Assembly (NCBI RefSeq): GCF_029360585.1
Contig: NZ_JAQZSJ010000003.1
Location: forward strand, 124,001 to 188,000
Direction of reading: 5' to 3'
DNA length: 64,000 nucleotides
Source: Cohnella caldifontis
Lineage (GTDB): Bacteria > Bacillota > Bacilli > Paenibacillales > Paenibacillaceae
In this document: positions 41,899 to 51,350 of the stretch, piece by piece
How the letters are laid out: each line of letters opens with the position of its first letter
Numbering within the stretch: the stretch's first letter is position 1
Notes under the pieces: model-generated
Database searches by the model: none
Seen by the model: the letters and a program-made list of their open reading frames with translations, nothing else
What the model was told of the DNA's origin: nothing
Made by a program: the position numbers and the translations under genes

Positions 41899-43077
41899 AT
41901 GAAATATAGGTCACTGGTGGATCCGCAGCGCGTCCAGACGGTGCTGCGGGATTTGGTCGCGATTCCCAGCGTCAATCCGGGTTTTCCCGGGGGGCACGGC
42001 GAGGAAGAGGTGGCTTGTTACGTCCGGCAGTTCTTCCGGAGCAACGGGCTGCAATGGACGGATCAAGCCGTGGAGGCCGGCCGGGCGAATGTCGTCGGAG
42101 AACTGCGCGGGGCCGGTCAAGGAAAAGCGCTGCTGCTGGAAGCGCATATGGATACCGTGCAGGTCCATGGGATGACGGTCGACCCGTTCGCCGCGAAGGT
42201 CGAAGGCGGGAAAATGTACGGCCGCGGTTCTTGCGACACCAAAGCTTCTTTGGCCGCGATGATGGTATGCCTGGAGACGATCAAACGAAACGGCCTCGTG
42301 CCTCCCGCGGACGTCCATCTGGCGGCCGTGGCGGATGAGGAAATCAGCTTCAAAGGCGTCAGCGCGCTGGCGGACGATATCGCCTGCGGGAAGCGGGCAT
42401 ATGCCGCGGCAATCGTGGGCGAACCCACGGAGCTTGATCTCATCGTCGCGCATAAAGGGGTCGTCCGGTTCCACGTGGACGCCCACGGCGTCGCGAGCCA
42501 CAGCTCCAACCCGCGCGCGGGGGTCAATGCCATCGAGCAGATGGCGAAGATCATCCGGCATTTGCGCGAATGGGAAGCCGACTACGAGAGCCGGAAGCAT
42601 GCATGGGTCGGTTCGCCGACGCATTGCGTCAGCATGATCCAGGGAGGAGTCGCCCCGAACACCGTGCCGGACGCCTGCCGGATCACGATCGACCGCCGGA
42701 CGATTCCGGGCGAGGACTCGGAAAGCGTATGGCGGGAGATGAAGCGGAAGCTGGAGTCGCTTCGGGAACGCGATCCGGGACTGAACCTGAGCGTAAGCGA
42801 TCCGTTCATTCTGGATTACTCCATGGAGGTTTCGCCGGAGGAACCGATCGTCCGGCTGCTGCGGGACAACGCTCTGCGTTACGGGGCCAGGGGCGAGTTG
42901 ATGGGGGCAGCTTACGGCAGCGACGCCAGCAAGCTGACCCGCGTCGGCGTGCCTGCGGTCGTGTTCGGCCCCGGCTCCATCCGCCAAGCCCACACGAAGG
43001 ATGAATGGGTGGAATTGCGGCAAGTCGTCGACGCGGCGGCGATTTTGATCGAAACCGTGATGGGCTTTCGCGGCTGA
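41899..43077 (+). CDS. M20-family metallopeptidase/deacylase (ArgE/DapE type)
   Basis: The 392-residue protein has metal ligands in EAHMDTV near residue 80, SCDTKASLAAM near 113, the catalytic ADEEISFKG near 147, EPTELDLIVAHKG near 175 and a final AHTKDEW near 370, with a dimerisation lid between. M20 enzymes cleave acyl-amino acids or dipeptides. The position suggests it frees an amino acid from the imported compound before the PLP enzyme acts. Confidence 0.92.
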   Translation: MKYRSLVDPQRVQTVLRDLVAIPSVNPGFPGGHGEEEVACYVRQFFRSNGLQWTDQAVEAGRANVVGELRGAGQGKALLLEAHMDTVQVHGMTVDPFAAKVEGGKMYGRGSCDTKASLAAMMVCLETIKRNGLVPPADVHLAAVADEEISFKGVSALADDIACGKRAYAAAIVGEPTELDLIVAHKGVVRFHVDAHGVASHSSNPRAGVNAIEQMAKIIRHLREWEADYESRKHAWVGSPTHCVSMIQGGVAPNTVPDACRITIDRRTIPGEDSESVWREMKRKLESLRERDPGLNLSVSDPFILDYSMEVSPEEPIVRLLRDNALRYGARGELMGAAYGSDASKLTRVGVPAVVFGPGSIRQAHTKDEWVELRQVVDAAAILIETVMGFRG

Positions 43078-43106
43078 CAACAGAAACGGGAATCGAGGTG
43101 CCAAGG

Positions 43107-44201
43107 ATGTATAAGGAACTGTCGACGCCGGCGGTCATCGTCGATCTGGATACGGTGGAAAACAACATCCGGAACATGGCGGAGAAATTGTCCGCGGCGG
43201 GAATCGACCACCGTCCGCATATCAAAACCCACAAATCGGTGAAATTCGCCCGCATGCAGCTGGCCGCGGGGGCTCGCGGCATTACGACGGCCAAGCTGTC
43301 CGAAGCCGAAGTGTTCGCGGAAGCGGGCTTCGACGATATTCTGGTCGCGCATTCGATCGTCGGCGAGGATAATCGGGAACGCCTGGCGGCGCTCCATCGG
43401 AAGATCGACGTCAGGGTCACCGTGGACAGCCTGGAATCGGCCGTCGGTTTATCGGCGGTCGGGGAGAAGACGGGCAAACCGGTCAAAGTTCTGATCGAAA
43501 TCGACGGAGGGCTGCATCGCGGCGGCCGGCAGCCGGGGCAGGACGCCGTCGACTTCGCGCGGGAGCTTCAGCGGCTGCCCGGGATCGAAATCGAGGGCAT
43601 CATGGGTTATTTCGGATTGGTGTACAAAGAAAACACCGTCCCCGAGATCGCGGAGTACGCCAAATACGAAGCGCAAACCGTAAACCGCGTCGCTTCGGAC
43701 CTGAGAAAGGCGGGCATCCCGGTCTCCGTCGTCAGCTCCGGATCCACGCCCACGTCTCTCCTCGGCGAGCATTTGCGGGGCGCCGTGACGGAGGTGCGCG
43801 CCGGCAACTATATTTTCTACGACGTGTCGGCCGTGGAAATCGGTTTTGCCGAGGAACGGGATTGCGCGCTGCGGGTGATCGCGACCGTCATCAGCACTCC
43901 GCTGCCCGGCATGGCGACGATCGACGCCGGAACGAAAACGTTGACCAGCGACAAGTCGCATCACGGCAACGGCTTCGGCAGGCTGGTCGGCCTTCCCGGG
44001 GCGGAGATCGCCAGCTTGAACGAGGAGCACGGCTTCGTCCGGTTCGACCCGGAGCGGGTCTCGCTGCGGGTTGGGGACCGGGTGGAAATCATCCCGAACC
44101 ATTCCTGCGTCATCCCGAACCTGAACGGCCGGGTTTTCGGCGTGCGCCGCGGCAAGCTGGAGGAAACGATTCCGGTAGACGCGAGAGGCTGCGATTTTTA
44201 A
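43107..44201 (+). CDS. D-threonine aldolase / D-serine dehydratase-fold PLP enzyme
   Basis: Starting at ATG 43107, the protein has 364 residues. It has an alanine-racemase-like barrel with the PLP lysine in RPHIKTHKS near residue 34. The C-terminal beta domain holds IPNHSCVIPNLNG near 335, whose HxC pair is the Zn site of D-serine dehydratases (DSD1) and the metal site of D-threonine aldolases. DKSHHGNGFG near 285 is also conserved. The two activities cannot be separated by eye. The adjacent RidA favours a dehydratase-type reaction giving an enamine. Confidence 0.88.
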   Translation: MYKELSTPAVIVDLDTVENNIRNMAEKLSAAGIDHRPHIKTHKSVKFARMQLAAGARGITTAKLSEAEVFAEAGFDDILVAHSIVGEDNRERLAALHRKIDVRVTVDSLESAVGLSAVGEKTGKPVKVLIEIDGGLHRGGRQPGQDAVDFARELQRLPGIEIEGIMGYFGLVYKENTVPEIAEYAKYEAQTVNRVASDLRKAGIPVSVVSSGSTPTSLLGEHLRGAVTEVRAGNYIFYDVSAVEIGFAEERDCALRVIATVISTPLPGMATIDAGTKTLTSDKSHHGNGFGRLVGLPGAEIASLNEEHGFVRFDPERVSLRVGDRVEIIPNHSCVIPNLNGRVFGVRRGKLEETIPVDARGCDF

Positions 44202-44238
44202 TCCACGCAACTAGAATTCGCTTAGGAGGCATTTCGAT

Positions 44239-44703
44239 ATGGGACAAGTAGAACAACGACTGCAAGAGCTGGGGATCACGATTCCCCCTTCGCCGGAACC
44301 CCGGTTCACGTACGTTCCGTGCAAGCGGACGGGCAACTTGATTTATTTGTCGGGCCAGGACTGCCGGATTAACGGGGAATTGATGTACGAAGGGAAGCTT
44401 GGCCGCGAAGTGACGATCGAACAAGGCCAGGAGGCGGCCCGTCAAACCATCATCAATTGTCTGGCGGTCATGAAAGGCTACCTCGGCGATCTCGACCGCG
44501 TCGAGAAAATCGTGAAGCTGCTCGGTTTCGTCAACAGCGCGCCCGGTTTCGCGGACCAGCCTTACGTCATGAACGGGGCTTCCGATTTGCTCGTGTCGGT
44601 ATTCGGAGAGAAGGGCAAGCACGCCCGGTCCGCGATCGGAACGAGCGAGCTGCCGTTCAATACCCCCGTGGAAATCGAAATCATCGCGGAGATCCGCGAT
44701 TAA
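44239..44703 (+). CDS. RidA-family (YjgF) enamine/imine deaminase
   Basis: The 154-residue protein resembles the longer RidA relatives (about 150 residues). It has YLSGQDCRINGEL near residue 38, and ARSAIGTSELPFNTPVEIE near 132, which keeps the arginine that binds the substrate carboxylate in RidA. AGGAGG precedes the ATG. RidA hydrolyses reactive 2-aminoacrylate-type products of PLP eliminations, matching the gene just upstream. It is the last gene of the operon, followed by a terminator. Confidence 0.9.
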   Translation: MGQVEQRLQELGITIPPSPEPRFTYVPCKRTGNLIYLSGQDCRINGELMYEGKLGREVTIEQGQEAARQTIINCLAVMKGYLGDLDRVEKIVKLLGFVNSAPGFADQPYVMNGASDLLVSVFGEKGKHARSAIGTSELPFNTPVEIEIIAEIRD

Positions 44704-44731
44704 CAAGATACGGAAGTCCGGTTGCATCTCA

Positions 44732-44776
44732 AAACGGGAGCGCCTCGCGATCGATCGAGGCGCTCCCGTTTATTAT
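44732..44776. terminator. bidirectional terminator after RidA gene
   Basis: AAACGGGAGCGCCTCG pairs with CGAGGCGCTCCCGTTT around CGATCGAT, followed by TATTATT; the minus-strand LLM gene ends against it. Confidence 0.8.
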
Positions 44777-45825
44777 TCCTCATTCCGTTCCGTACGCGCG
44801 ATTTCCTTCCGCACGATCGGCGCGACCTTCGTGCCGAGCAGCTCGATCGTGCGCAGCACGTCCCGGTGCGGAACCGTGCTAACGTCGACGTGCAGGAAGA
44901 ACCGCGTGACGCCCAGGTTTTGGCGCAGCAGCACGATTTTCTCCGCCACGTATTCCGGATCGCCGACGTAGAGGGCGCCCCGCGGGCTGACCATGGCGTC
45001 GTAGCTGTCCCGCGAATACGGCGGCCAGCCGCGCTCGCGGCCGATGATGTCCATCTGGGCTTTGGCGGCCGGGAAATACAGGCGGTCCGCTTCCTCTTTC
45101 GTGTCGGCGATAAAGCCGTGCGAATGCGTCGCGATCTGCAGCCGGTCCGGATCGTGCCCGGCCTGCGCGGCCGCCCGCTTGTACAGGTTCACGAGCGGCG
45201 CGAATCGCTCCGGCATGCCGCCGATGATCGCGTAGGCGACGGGAAGGCCCAGCATGCCCGCCCGGGCGGACGACTCCGGGTTCCCGCCGGTCGCGATCCA
45301 GACCGGAAGCGGCTGCTGGACGGCGCGGGGATAGATGCCTAAGTTGCGGAAGGCGGGACGGTGGCCGCCGCGCCAGGTGACTTTCTCCGATCGGCAGATT
45401 TCCAGCAGCAGCTCGAGTTTTTCCTCGAACAATTCGTCGTAATCGTTCAGGTCGTACCCGAACAGCGGAAACGATTCGATGAACGAACCGCGCCCCGCCA
45501 TGATTTCCGCCCGCCCGTTCGAAACCGCGTCCAAGGTAGAGAAAGCCTGGTACACGCGGACCGGATCGTCCGACGACAGCACCGTGACGGCGCTCGTCAG
45601 CCGGATCCGTTTGGTCAGCGTGGCGGCGGCCGCCAGGACGACGGCCGGCGCGCTGCTGGCGTAATCGGCCCGGTGATGCTCGCCGATTCCGTATACGTCC
45701 AGCCCGGCCTGTTCGGCGAGGACGATCTCCTCCACGGCTTGGCGAAGCCGTTCCGCGTGGCCCACCGCGGTTCCGCTGGACGGGTCCGGCGTCGTCGCCA
45801 GGAACGTGCTGATTCCGATTTCCAT
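44773..45825 (-). CDS. LLM-class flavin-dependent oxidoreductase
   Basis: The 350-residue TIM-barrel protein is of the luciferase-like class. It has LAEQAGLDVYGIGEHH near residue 36, RIRLTSAVTVLSSDDPVRVYQ near 72 split by the usual strand, AEIMAGRGSF near 105 and WIATGGNPES near 175. These enzymes use FMNH2 or F420-type cofactors. It stands alone on the minus strand. The substrate is unknown. Confidence 0.92.
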   Translation of the reverse strand: MEIGISTFLATTPDPSSGTAVGHAERLRQAVEEIVLAEQAGLDVYGIGEHHRADYASSAPAVVLAAAATLTKRIRLTSAVTVLSSDDPVRVYQAFSTLDAVSNGRAEIMAGRGSFIESFPLFGYDLNDYDELFEEKLELLLEICRSEKVTWRGGHRPAFRNLGIYPRAVQQPLPVWIATGGNPESSARAGMLGLPVAYAIIGGMPERFAPLVNLYKRAAAQAGHDPDRLQIATHSHGFIADTKEEADRLYFPAAKAQMDIIGRERGWPPYSRDSYDAMVSPRGALYVGDPEYVAEKIVLLRQNLGVTRFFLHVDVSTVPHRDVLRTIELLGTKVAPIVRKEIARTERNEE

Positions 45826-45983
45826 AGGGTTCGCCCCTCCTTATCTCCTCATATTTTACTATAGAATTTACTGTTTCTCAAATTTAGTAAGTAAATGGAC
45901 GCGCTTAGCTGTATTTTACCCACTTCCGCCATTCCAAGCGAGAGGGAAATCGCCATGGGAGGGGTGACGGGTATCCTCTACGA

Positions 45984-46018
45984 GAAAACAGCCTTCCGCC
46001 CTTGCGGACGGAAGGCTG
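45984..46018 (-). terminator. terminator after minus-strand aldo/keto reductase
   Basis: CAGCCTTCCG and CGGAAGGCTG form the stem; on the minus strand the run TTTT follows. Confidence 0.7.
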
Positions 46019-46044
46019 CTCTTGCCGCGCGTTACAAAATCGGC

Positions 46045-46971
46045 TCAGGGAAGCTTGTTCCCCGCCGCGCGGTAAATCTCGTACCATTCTTCGCGAGTAA
46101 GGTGAACGTCGCTGGCTTTGCAGCAATCCTTCAGCCGCTGAACGTTCATCGTGCCGGTCACCGGCTGCATTTTCGCGGGGTGGCGCAGCAGCCAGGCGAT
46201 CGCGATCGTCGTGTTGCTGACCCCGTACTTTTCCGCGATCTCGTCGATTTTCTTGTTCAGCTCCGGAAACTCGGGGTTGTCCAGGAACACGCCTTGGAAG
46301 AAGCCGTATTGGAACGGCGACCAAGGCTGGATCGTGATGTCGTTCAATCTGCAGAAATCGAGAACGCTGCCGTCCCGATTGACCGCGGAGTCGTTCTCCA
46401 TGTTGACGTTGATTCCCTGGGAAATCATCGTAGCGTTCGTGATGCTGAGCTGCAGCTGGTTCGCCACGATGGGCTGCTTGACGGACTTTTTCAACAGCTG
46501 GATTTGCATCGGATTCAAGTTGGAGACGCCGAAATGGCGCACTTTGCCGGAAGCCTCCAGCCGGTCGAACGCTTCGGCGACTTCCTCCGGCTCGACCAGC
46601 GCGTCCGGACGGTGCAGCAGCAGGATATCCAGGTAGTCGGTTTTCAGCCGTTTCAGGATGCCGTCGACCGAAGCCAGGATGTGCTTCTTGGAGAAATCGA
46701 ACGTGCCGGCCTCCGGACGGATGCCGCATTTGGATTGCAGGATCATGCTTTCGCGAATGCTCGGGTTCATGCCGATCGCGTCGGCGAAAATTTCCTCGCA
46801 CGCGCCCTTGCCGTAAATATCCGCGTGGTCGAAGAAGTTCGCGCCTTCCTCGAGCGACGTCCGGACGAAACGCTCCGCCTCGGTTTTATCGATCGAATTG
46901 ATGCGCATGCAGCCGACCGCGATAACCGGCACCTCCAGGTTGCTGCTGCCCAGTTTCATTGTCCGCATCAT
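46045..46971 (-). CDS. aldo/keto reductase (YdhF-like)
   Basis: The 308-residue protein has DHADIYG near residue 50 (catalytic Asp and Tyr), QSKCGI near 79 and LDILLLHRPD near 113 (Lys and His), and a C-terminal GTMNVQRL cofactor loop. The HRPD phrase and length match the YdhF group of oxidoreductases. It has its own terminator and no obvious partner gene. The substrate is unknown. Confidence 0.92.
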   Translation of the reverse strand: MMRTMKLGSSNLEVPVIAVGCMRINSIDKTEAERFVRTSLEEGANFFDHADIYGKGACEEIFADAIGMNPSIRESMILQSKCGIRPEAGTFDFSKKHILASVDGILKRLKTDYLDILLLHRPDALVEPEEVAEAFDRLEASGKVRHFGVSNLNPMQIQLLKKSVKQPIVANQLQLSITNATMISQGINVNMENDSAVNRDGSVLDFCRLNDITIQPWSPFQYGFFQGVFLDNPEFPELNKKIDEIAEKYGVSNTTIAIAWLLRHPAKMQPVTGTMNVQRLKDCCKASDVHLTREEWYEIYRAAGNKLP

Positions 46972-47168
46972 GATTCCCTCCTCGTAAACTCTCGGAAAAA
47001 TGACTTGCCGCTACGATTGTTACGGAAAGTCTAAGTTCGTTAACTTATTGTGGCACATTCGGGAAGGCGTTTTCAATAGGGCGATCCGGCGGAAGTTTGG
47101 GCGGTGCCGGCTTTGATGGTATGATAGCTGTATCCTATACGTTGGGAAAAACACTAAGGGAGACTCCC

Positions 47169-48527
47169 ATGACCTTTCAAGACTTGAAGCTGATTCCGGC
47201 GCTGCTCCAGGCGCTGGCCAAAGAAAACTACACGGCGCCGACGCCGATCCAAGAACAGGCGATTCCCCCCGCGCTGGCCGGGCGGGACGTGCTCGGCGTG
47301 GCCCAGACGGGCACGGGCAAGACGGCCGCGTTCTCCTTGCCGATCCTCCAACGACTGAACGAACAGCCCGTGCCGCCGAAGGGCAGGCGGCCCATCCGCG
47401 CCTTGATCCTGACGCCGACGCGGGAGCTGGCCATTCAGATCTTCGACAACATCCGGGCTTACGGCCGGTTTATGAACTTGCGGAGCGCCGTCATCGTGGG
47501 AGGCGTGTCCCAGAAAGGGCAGGAGGAGTCGCTGGAGAAGGGCGCGGACATTCTCATCGCCACGCCCGGGCGGCTGATCGACCTCCTGAATCAGAACATC
47601 GCCGATCTGCGCCGCGTTCAAGTGCTGGTGCTGGACGAGGCCGACCGCATGCTGGACATGGGCTTCATCCACGACGTGAAGCGGATCATCGCCAAGATGC
47701 CCGCGAAGCGGCAGACGCTGTTCTTCTCGGCCACCATGCCGCCCGAAATCACGCAGCTGGCGGACTCGCTGCTGCACGATCCGGCGAAAGTCGAAGTGAC
47801 GCCGGTATCCTCCACGGTGGACCGGATCGATCAGTCCGTCTATTTGGTGGACAAGGAAAACAAGATGAAGCTGCTCATCCATCTGCTGCAGGATCCCGCG
47901 ATCGAATCCGCCCTCGTGTTCACGCGGACCAAGCACGGCGCCGACCGGGTGGCGAAAGGGCTGAACCGGGCGAATATCGCCGCGGCGGCCATTCACGGCG
48001 ACAAATCCCAGAACGCGCGGCAGAGCGCCTTGAACAACTTCAAGAGCGGCGCGGTCCGCGTGCTCGCGGCGACGGATATCGCGGCGCGGGGGATCGACAT
48101 CGAAGAACTGTCGCACGTGATCAATTTCAACCTTCCGAACGTTCCGGAAACCTACGTCCACCGCATCGGCCGGACCGGCAGGGCGGGCCTCAGCGGAACC
48201 GCGATTTCCTTCTGCGACGCGGAGGAGCTGGCGTATTTGAAGGATATCGAGAAGCTGACCCGCAAGAAGGTTCCCGTCGTGCAGGAGCACCCGTGGCCCC
48301 TGTCGGCGGACGGGGCCGCCTCCGCGAAGGAGGGCGGCTCGACGGCTGCCGGACAATCCGGCAAGCCCCGTCAGCCGGCGAGCCGGACCGCGGCGGGACA
48401 GACGGGCGGAACCCCCCGGCAAGGCGGGGGGCGGCCTGCCGCGGGACAAGCCGGCGGGAAGCCCCGGCCGACCGAATCGCGGCATGCGGGAGGACGGCCG
48501 CAAGGGCAGCCCCAGGCCCGCCGGTAA
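47169..48527 (+). CDS. DEAD-box RNA helicase (RhlE-like)
   Basis: Starting at ATG 47169 with GGGAG upstream, the protein has 452 residues. Motifs are Q-motif [21 protein letters not shown], Ia [38 protein letters not shown] and [12 protein letters not shown]. The final 75 residues are a Gly/Arg/Pro/Gln-rich disordered tail with repeated AAGQ/GGKPRP phrases that probably binds RNA and promotes condensation. It likely acts in ribosome assembly or mRNA turnover, especially in the cold. Confidence 0.95.
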   Translation: MTFQDLKLIPALLQALAKENYTAPTPIQEQAIPPALAGRDVLGVAQTGTGKTAAFSLPILQRLNEQPVPPKGRRPIRALILTPTRELAIQIFDNIRAYGRFMNLRSAVIVGGVSQKGQEESLEKGADILIATPGRLIDLLNQNIADLRRVQVLVLDEADRMLDMGFIHDVKRIIAKMPAKRQTLFFSATMPPEITQLADSLLHDPAKVEVTPVSSTVDRIDQSVYLVDKENKMKLLIHLLQDPAIESALVFTRTKHGADRVAKGLNRANIAAAAIHGDKSQNARQSALNNFKSGAVRVLAATDIAARGIDIEELSHVINFNLPNVPETYVHRIGRTGRAGLSGTAISFCDAEELAYLKDIEKLTRKKVPVVQEHPWPLSADGAASAKEGGSTAAGQSGKPRQPASRTAAGQTGGTPRQGGGRPAAGQAGGKPRPTESRHAGGRPQGQPQARR

Positions 48528-48549
48528 ACCGAATATTTGACTCGTGTAC

Positions 48550-48579
48550 TGCCCCTTTCCAAGCGGAAGGGGCATTTTT
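48550..48579 (+). terminator. terminator after helicase gene
   Basis: TGCCCCTTTCC-AAGC-GGAAGGGGCA followed by TTTTTC. Confidence 0.85.
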
Positions 48580-48750
48580 CATTGGCCGGTTTCTGCCCGC
48601 GCCTCGTTCGCCTGCCGTAACCCGGTGAAATCCGGTTACAGCACCGCCCGCGCCTCGTTCGCACGCCTGCTCGCTTCTCCGGGACTGAACGAAAAAGAAG
48701 CAATCGGGTATGATGACATTAAACTGGAAACCCCGAAGGAGGACAGCCAA

Positions 48751-49464
48751 TTGAAACGCGAAACAGAGAATACCGCCCCCGTCCATGAGGAAAAGCACTT
48801 CACGGCATCGGACTTGATCCGCGACATCGTGATCGGCATGTCCGACGGGCTGACGGTTCCGTTCGCCCTCGCCGCCGGTTTGTCCGGAACGGTATCGCAT
48901 ACGACGCTGGTCGTCGTCGCCGGGGCGGCGGAGATCGCGGCCGGTTCGATCGCGATGGGGCTGGGCGGCTATTTGGCCGCGCGGACGGACCGGGAGCATT
49001 ACGAGGCCGAACTCGCGCGCGAGCGTCGGGAAATCGTCGAACTGCCGGACCGGGAACGCGAGGAAGTCGCGGAAGTCCTGAAGAGCTGGGGCATCCCCGA
49101 GCCCGCACTTTCCGCCGCGACGGACGCGATCTGCGCGGATGACGAGATGTGGATCGATTTCATGATGAAGCACGAACTGGGCTTGGAGAAGCCGGAACCG
49201 AAGCGGGCGCGGGACAGCTCGCTCACGATCGGGCTTTCTTACGTGCTGGGCGGATTGATTCCGCTCTCCCCCTACATGTTCATTGCCCGCTCGGATACCG
49301 CCCTGCTCGTATCCGCCGTTCTCACCCTGATCGCCTTGTTCCTGTTCGGCTGGATCAAGGGAAAATTCACCGGCTCCAAGCCGTTCAAGAGCGCCTGGCA
49401 GACGATGCTCGTCGGCGGTCTGGCCGCCGGGTTCGCTTACGGGATCGCGAGATGGATTTCATAA
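48751..49464 (+). CDS. VIT1/CCC1-family transporter
   Basis: The start is a TTG at 48751 with GGAGG 8 bases upstream, giving 237 residues. Membrane helices occur at about 30-50, 55-75, 155-175, 180-200 and 210-235. Helix 1 holds DIVIGMSDGLTVPFALAAGLSG and helix 2 GAAEIAAGSIAMGLGGYLA, the signature of vacuolar-iron-transporter-like proteins. A cytoplasmic acidic/His loop (DREHYEAELARERREI, EEVAEV) forms the metal-binding domain. It likely moves Fe or Mn. Confidence 0.88.
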   Translation: MKRETENTAPVHEEKHFTASDLIRDIVIGMSDGLTVPFALAAGLSGTVSHTTLVVVAGAAEIAAGSIAMGLGGYLAARTDREHYEAELARERREIVELPDREREEVAEVLKSWGIPEPALSAATDAICADDEMWIDFMMKHELGLEKPEPKRARDSSLTIGLSYVLGGLIPLSPYMFIARSDTALLVSAVLTLIALFLFGWIKGKFTGSKPFKSAWQTMLVGGLAAGFAYGIARWIS

Positions 49465-49523
49465 GGGCGCATCCGGATACAGGGGCGGAATTCTAAAAAA
49501 TATTTAAAATTTTTCGCATCCAA

Positions 49524-49537
49524 GAGTATAATTACTC
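49524..49537. promoter_or_regulatory. palindrome GAGTA-TAAT-TACTC overlapping a -10 element
   Basis: The perfect dyad contains TATAAT at 49527-49532, 42 bases before the thioesterase start. A repressor bound here would block the acyl operon promoter. No clear -35 is visible. Confidence 0.45.
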
Positions 49538-49573
49538 TCTGCAAAGAAGCACAACGGAAAGGAGGCTGCCGCT

Positions 49574-50017
49574 TTGAACGGGACTTATCCCGGCACCGAC
49601 CTCGAGATGACCGTCACGTGGGGAGACTGCGACGCCGCCGGGATCCACTACTACGCGCGGACGTTCGACTGGTTCACCAACGCCCGCATGAAGTTTCTGG
49701 CGGATCACGGATTCCCTTATATGGAGACGTTCCATCATCCCGGGATTTCCCTCGTCTGCCTGACGGCCGACTGCCGTTTCAAGAAAATGCTGAAGCCCGA
49801 AGAGCGCATTACGGTCCGCGCTTCGCTGACGACCTTGACCCGGAGCCGGCTGGCGTTCGACTACCGGATTTACAAGTCGGACGGACAGCTTGCGGCCGAG
49901 GGGACGACTTCCCATGCGTACGTCGATCCGGAAGGAAACCCCTACAACCTGAAGAAACGCCATCCCGGACTGTGGGCCTCGATGATGGATCGGTGGCCCG
50001 TGTTCCAAGATGAATGA
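49574..50017 (+). CDS. 4HBT-type acyl-CoA thioesterase
   Basis: The 147-residue hotdog-fold protein starts at TTG 49574 with AAAGGAGG 8 bases upstream. Residues 14-32 read WGDCDAAGIHYYARTFDWF, the YbgC/4-hydroxybenzoyl-CoA thioesterase motif with the catalytic Asp. It would release an acyl group from CoA or a carrier. It is the first of three adjacent genes with a ketosynthase and an acyl-CoA synthetase. Confidence 0.9.
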   Translation: MNGTYPGTDLEMTVTWGDCDAAGIHYYARTFDWFTNARMKFLADHGFPYMETFHHPGISLVCLTADCRFKKMLKPEERITVRASLTTLTRSRLAFDYRIYKSDGQLAAEGTTSHAYVDPEGNPYNLKKRHPGLWASMMDRWPVFQDE

Positions 50018-50051
50018 TCCGCAGCGAAAGGGAAGGAGGAGGACGCGCCAA

Positions 50052-51290
50052 ATGAACAGAGAACGGATCGCGATCACCGGAATGGGCGCGGTGACCCCTG
50101 TCGGCATCGGAGTGCCGGCCTACTGGGACAGCCTGCGGAAGGGCGTTCAAGGCGTTGCGGAAATTACCCGGTTCGACCCGACGGGGCTTCCCGTCCGAAT
50201 CGCCGCGGAAGTGAAGGGATTCGTTCCGACGGATTTCCTGCCCAAGAAGCTGGTCTCGCAGACGGATGTTTTCATGCAATTCGCGCTGGCCGCCGCCGAG
50301 GAAGCGTTCGCGGACGGCAAGCTCCGGGCGAACCCGGAGCGGGTGGCGGTCGTGCTGGGCACCGCGATGGCCGGCATCTCCACCGCGGCCGAGACGCAGG
50401 ACCAGATGACCCGCAGCGGGAGCTATCGGGTGACCCCGCATCTGGTCCCCAAAATGCTGGGGAACATCGCCGCGGCCCACATCGGCATCCTGCACGGCTT
50501 CAGGGGACCGAGCTACACGCTGAACACGGCCTGCTCCTCGGGCGCCGACGCCGTCGGGTTCGGATCCCTGCTGCTGCGGACGGGACTGGCCGACGCCGTC
50601 ATCGCGGTCGGCGCGGAATCGATACTGTGCGGCTTGATGGACGCCGGACTGGCCTCGGCAAGGGCGCTGTCCACCCGCAACGGCGAGCCTTCCAAAGCGA
50701 GCCGGCCGTTCGACCGGAACCGGGACGGCTTCGTCATGGGCGAGGGAGGCGGCGCCGTCATCCTGGAGCCGCTGGAAGCCGCCCGGGCCCGGGGGGCCGA
50801 CATCAAGGCCGAGCTGCTGGGGTACGCCAACTGCGCGGACGCGTACCACGTCACGTCCCCGGAGCCGGAAGGCCGCGGGGAAGTCCTCAGCATGCGGCAG
50901 GCGCTGGACCAAGCCGGCCTGTCGCCGGAGGACGTCGATTACGTCAACGCCCACGGCACGTCGACCCCGATGGGGGACCAGATCGAAACGGTCGCCTTGA
51001 AAACCGTGTTCGGCGAGAAGGCGCGAAGCCTACCCGTCAGCTCCACCAAAGGAGCGACCGGCCACCTGATGGGAGCGGGCGGAGTGACGGAGCTGATCGC
51101 CTGCATCCAAGCCATCCGCGAAGGCGTCATCCCGCCGACGCTCAACTATGAAGTTCCCGATCCGGAGTGCGACCTGGATTACGTGCCAAACCAGGCGCGG
51201 GAAGCCGCCGTGAATGTCGCGATGTCCAACTCCTTCGGATTCGGCGGGCAGAACACGTCGCTGATCGTCGGGGCCTATCGCGAGCCCTAA
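50052..51290 (+). CDS. beta-ketoacyl-ACP synthase II-like (FabF)
   Basis: The 412-residue thiolase-fold condensing enzyme has the Cys-His-His triad in NTACSSGADAVG near residue 165, VNAHGTSTPMGD near 300 and STKGATGHLMGAGG near 335. The start is ATG 50052 with GGAGGAGG upstream. Being located between a thioesterase and an acyl-CoA ligase rather than in a fab cluster, it is probably a dedicated rather than housekeeping KAS. No acyl carrier gene is nearby. Confidence 0.92.
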   Translation: MNRERIAITGMGAVTPVGIGVPAYWDSLRKGVQGVAEITRFDPTGLPVRIAAEVKGFVPTDFLPKKLVSQTDVFMQFALAAAEEAFADGKLRANPERVAVVLGTAMAGISTAAETQDQMTRSGSYRVTPHLVPKMLGNIAAAHIGILHGFRGPSYTLNTACSSGADAVGFGSLLLRTGLADAVIAVGAESILCGLMDAGLASARALSTRNGEPSKASRPFDRNRDGFVMGEGGGAVILEPLEAARARGADIKAELLGYANCADAYHVTSPEPEGRGEVLSMRQALDQAGLSPEDVDYVNAHGTSTPMGDQIETVALKTVFGEKARSLPVSSTKGATGHLMGAGGVTELIACIQAIREGVIPPTLNYEVPDPECDLDYVPNQAREAAVNVAMSNSFGFGGQNTSLIVGAYREP

Positions 51291-51350
51291 TTAGCAACGC
51301 ACGCAAGAGTGTACGCAGTTTATCCCACGTAACAGGAGAGGACGGATCCC

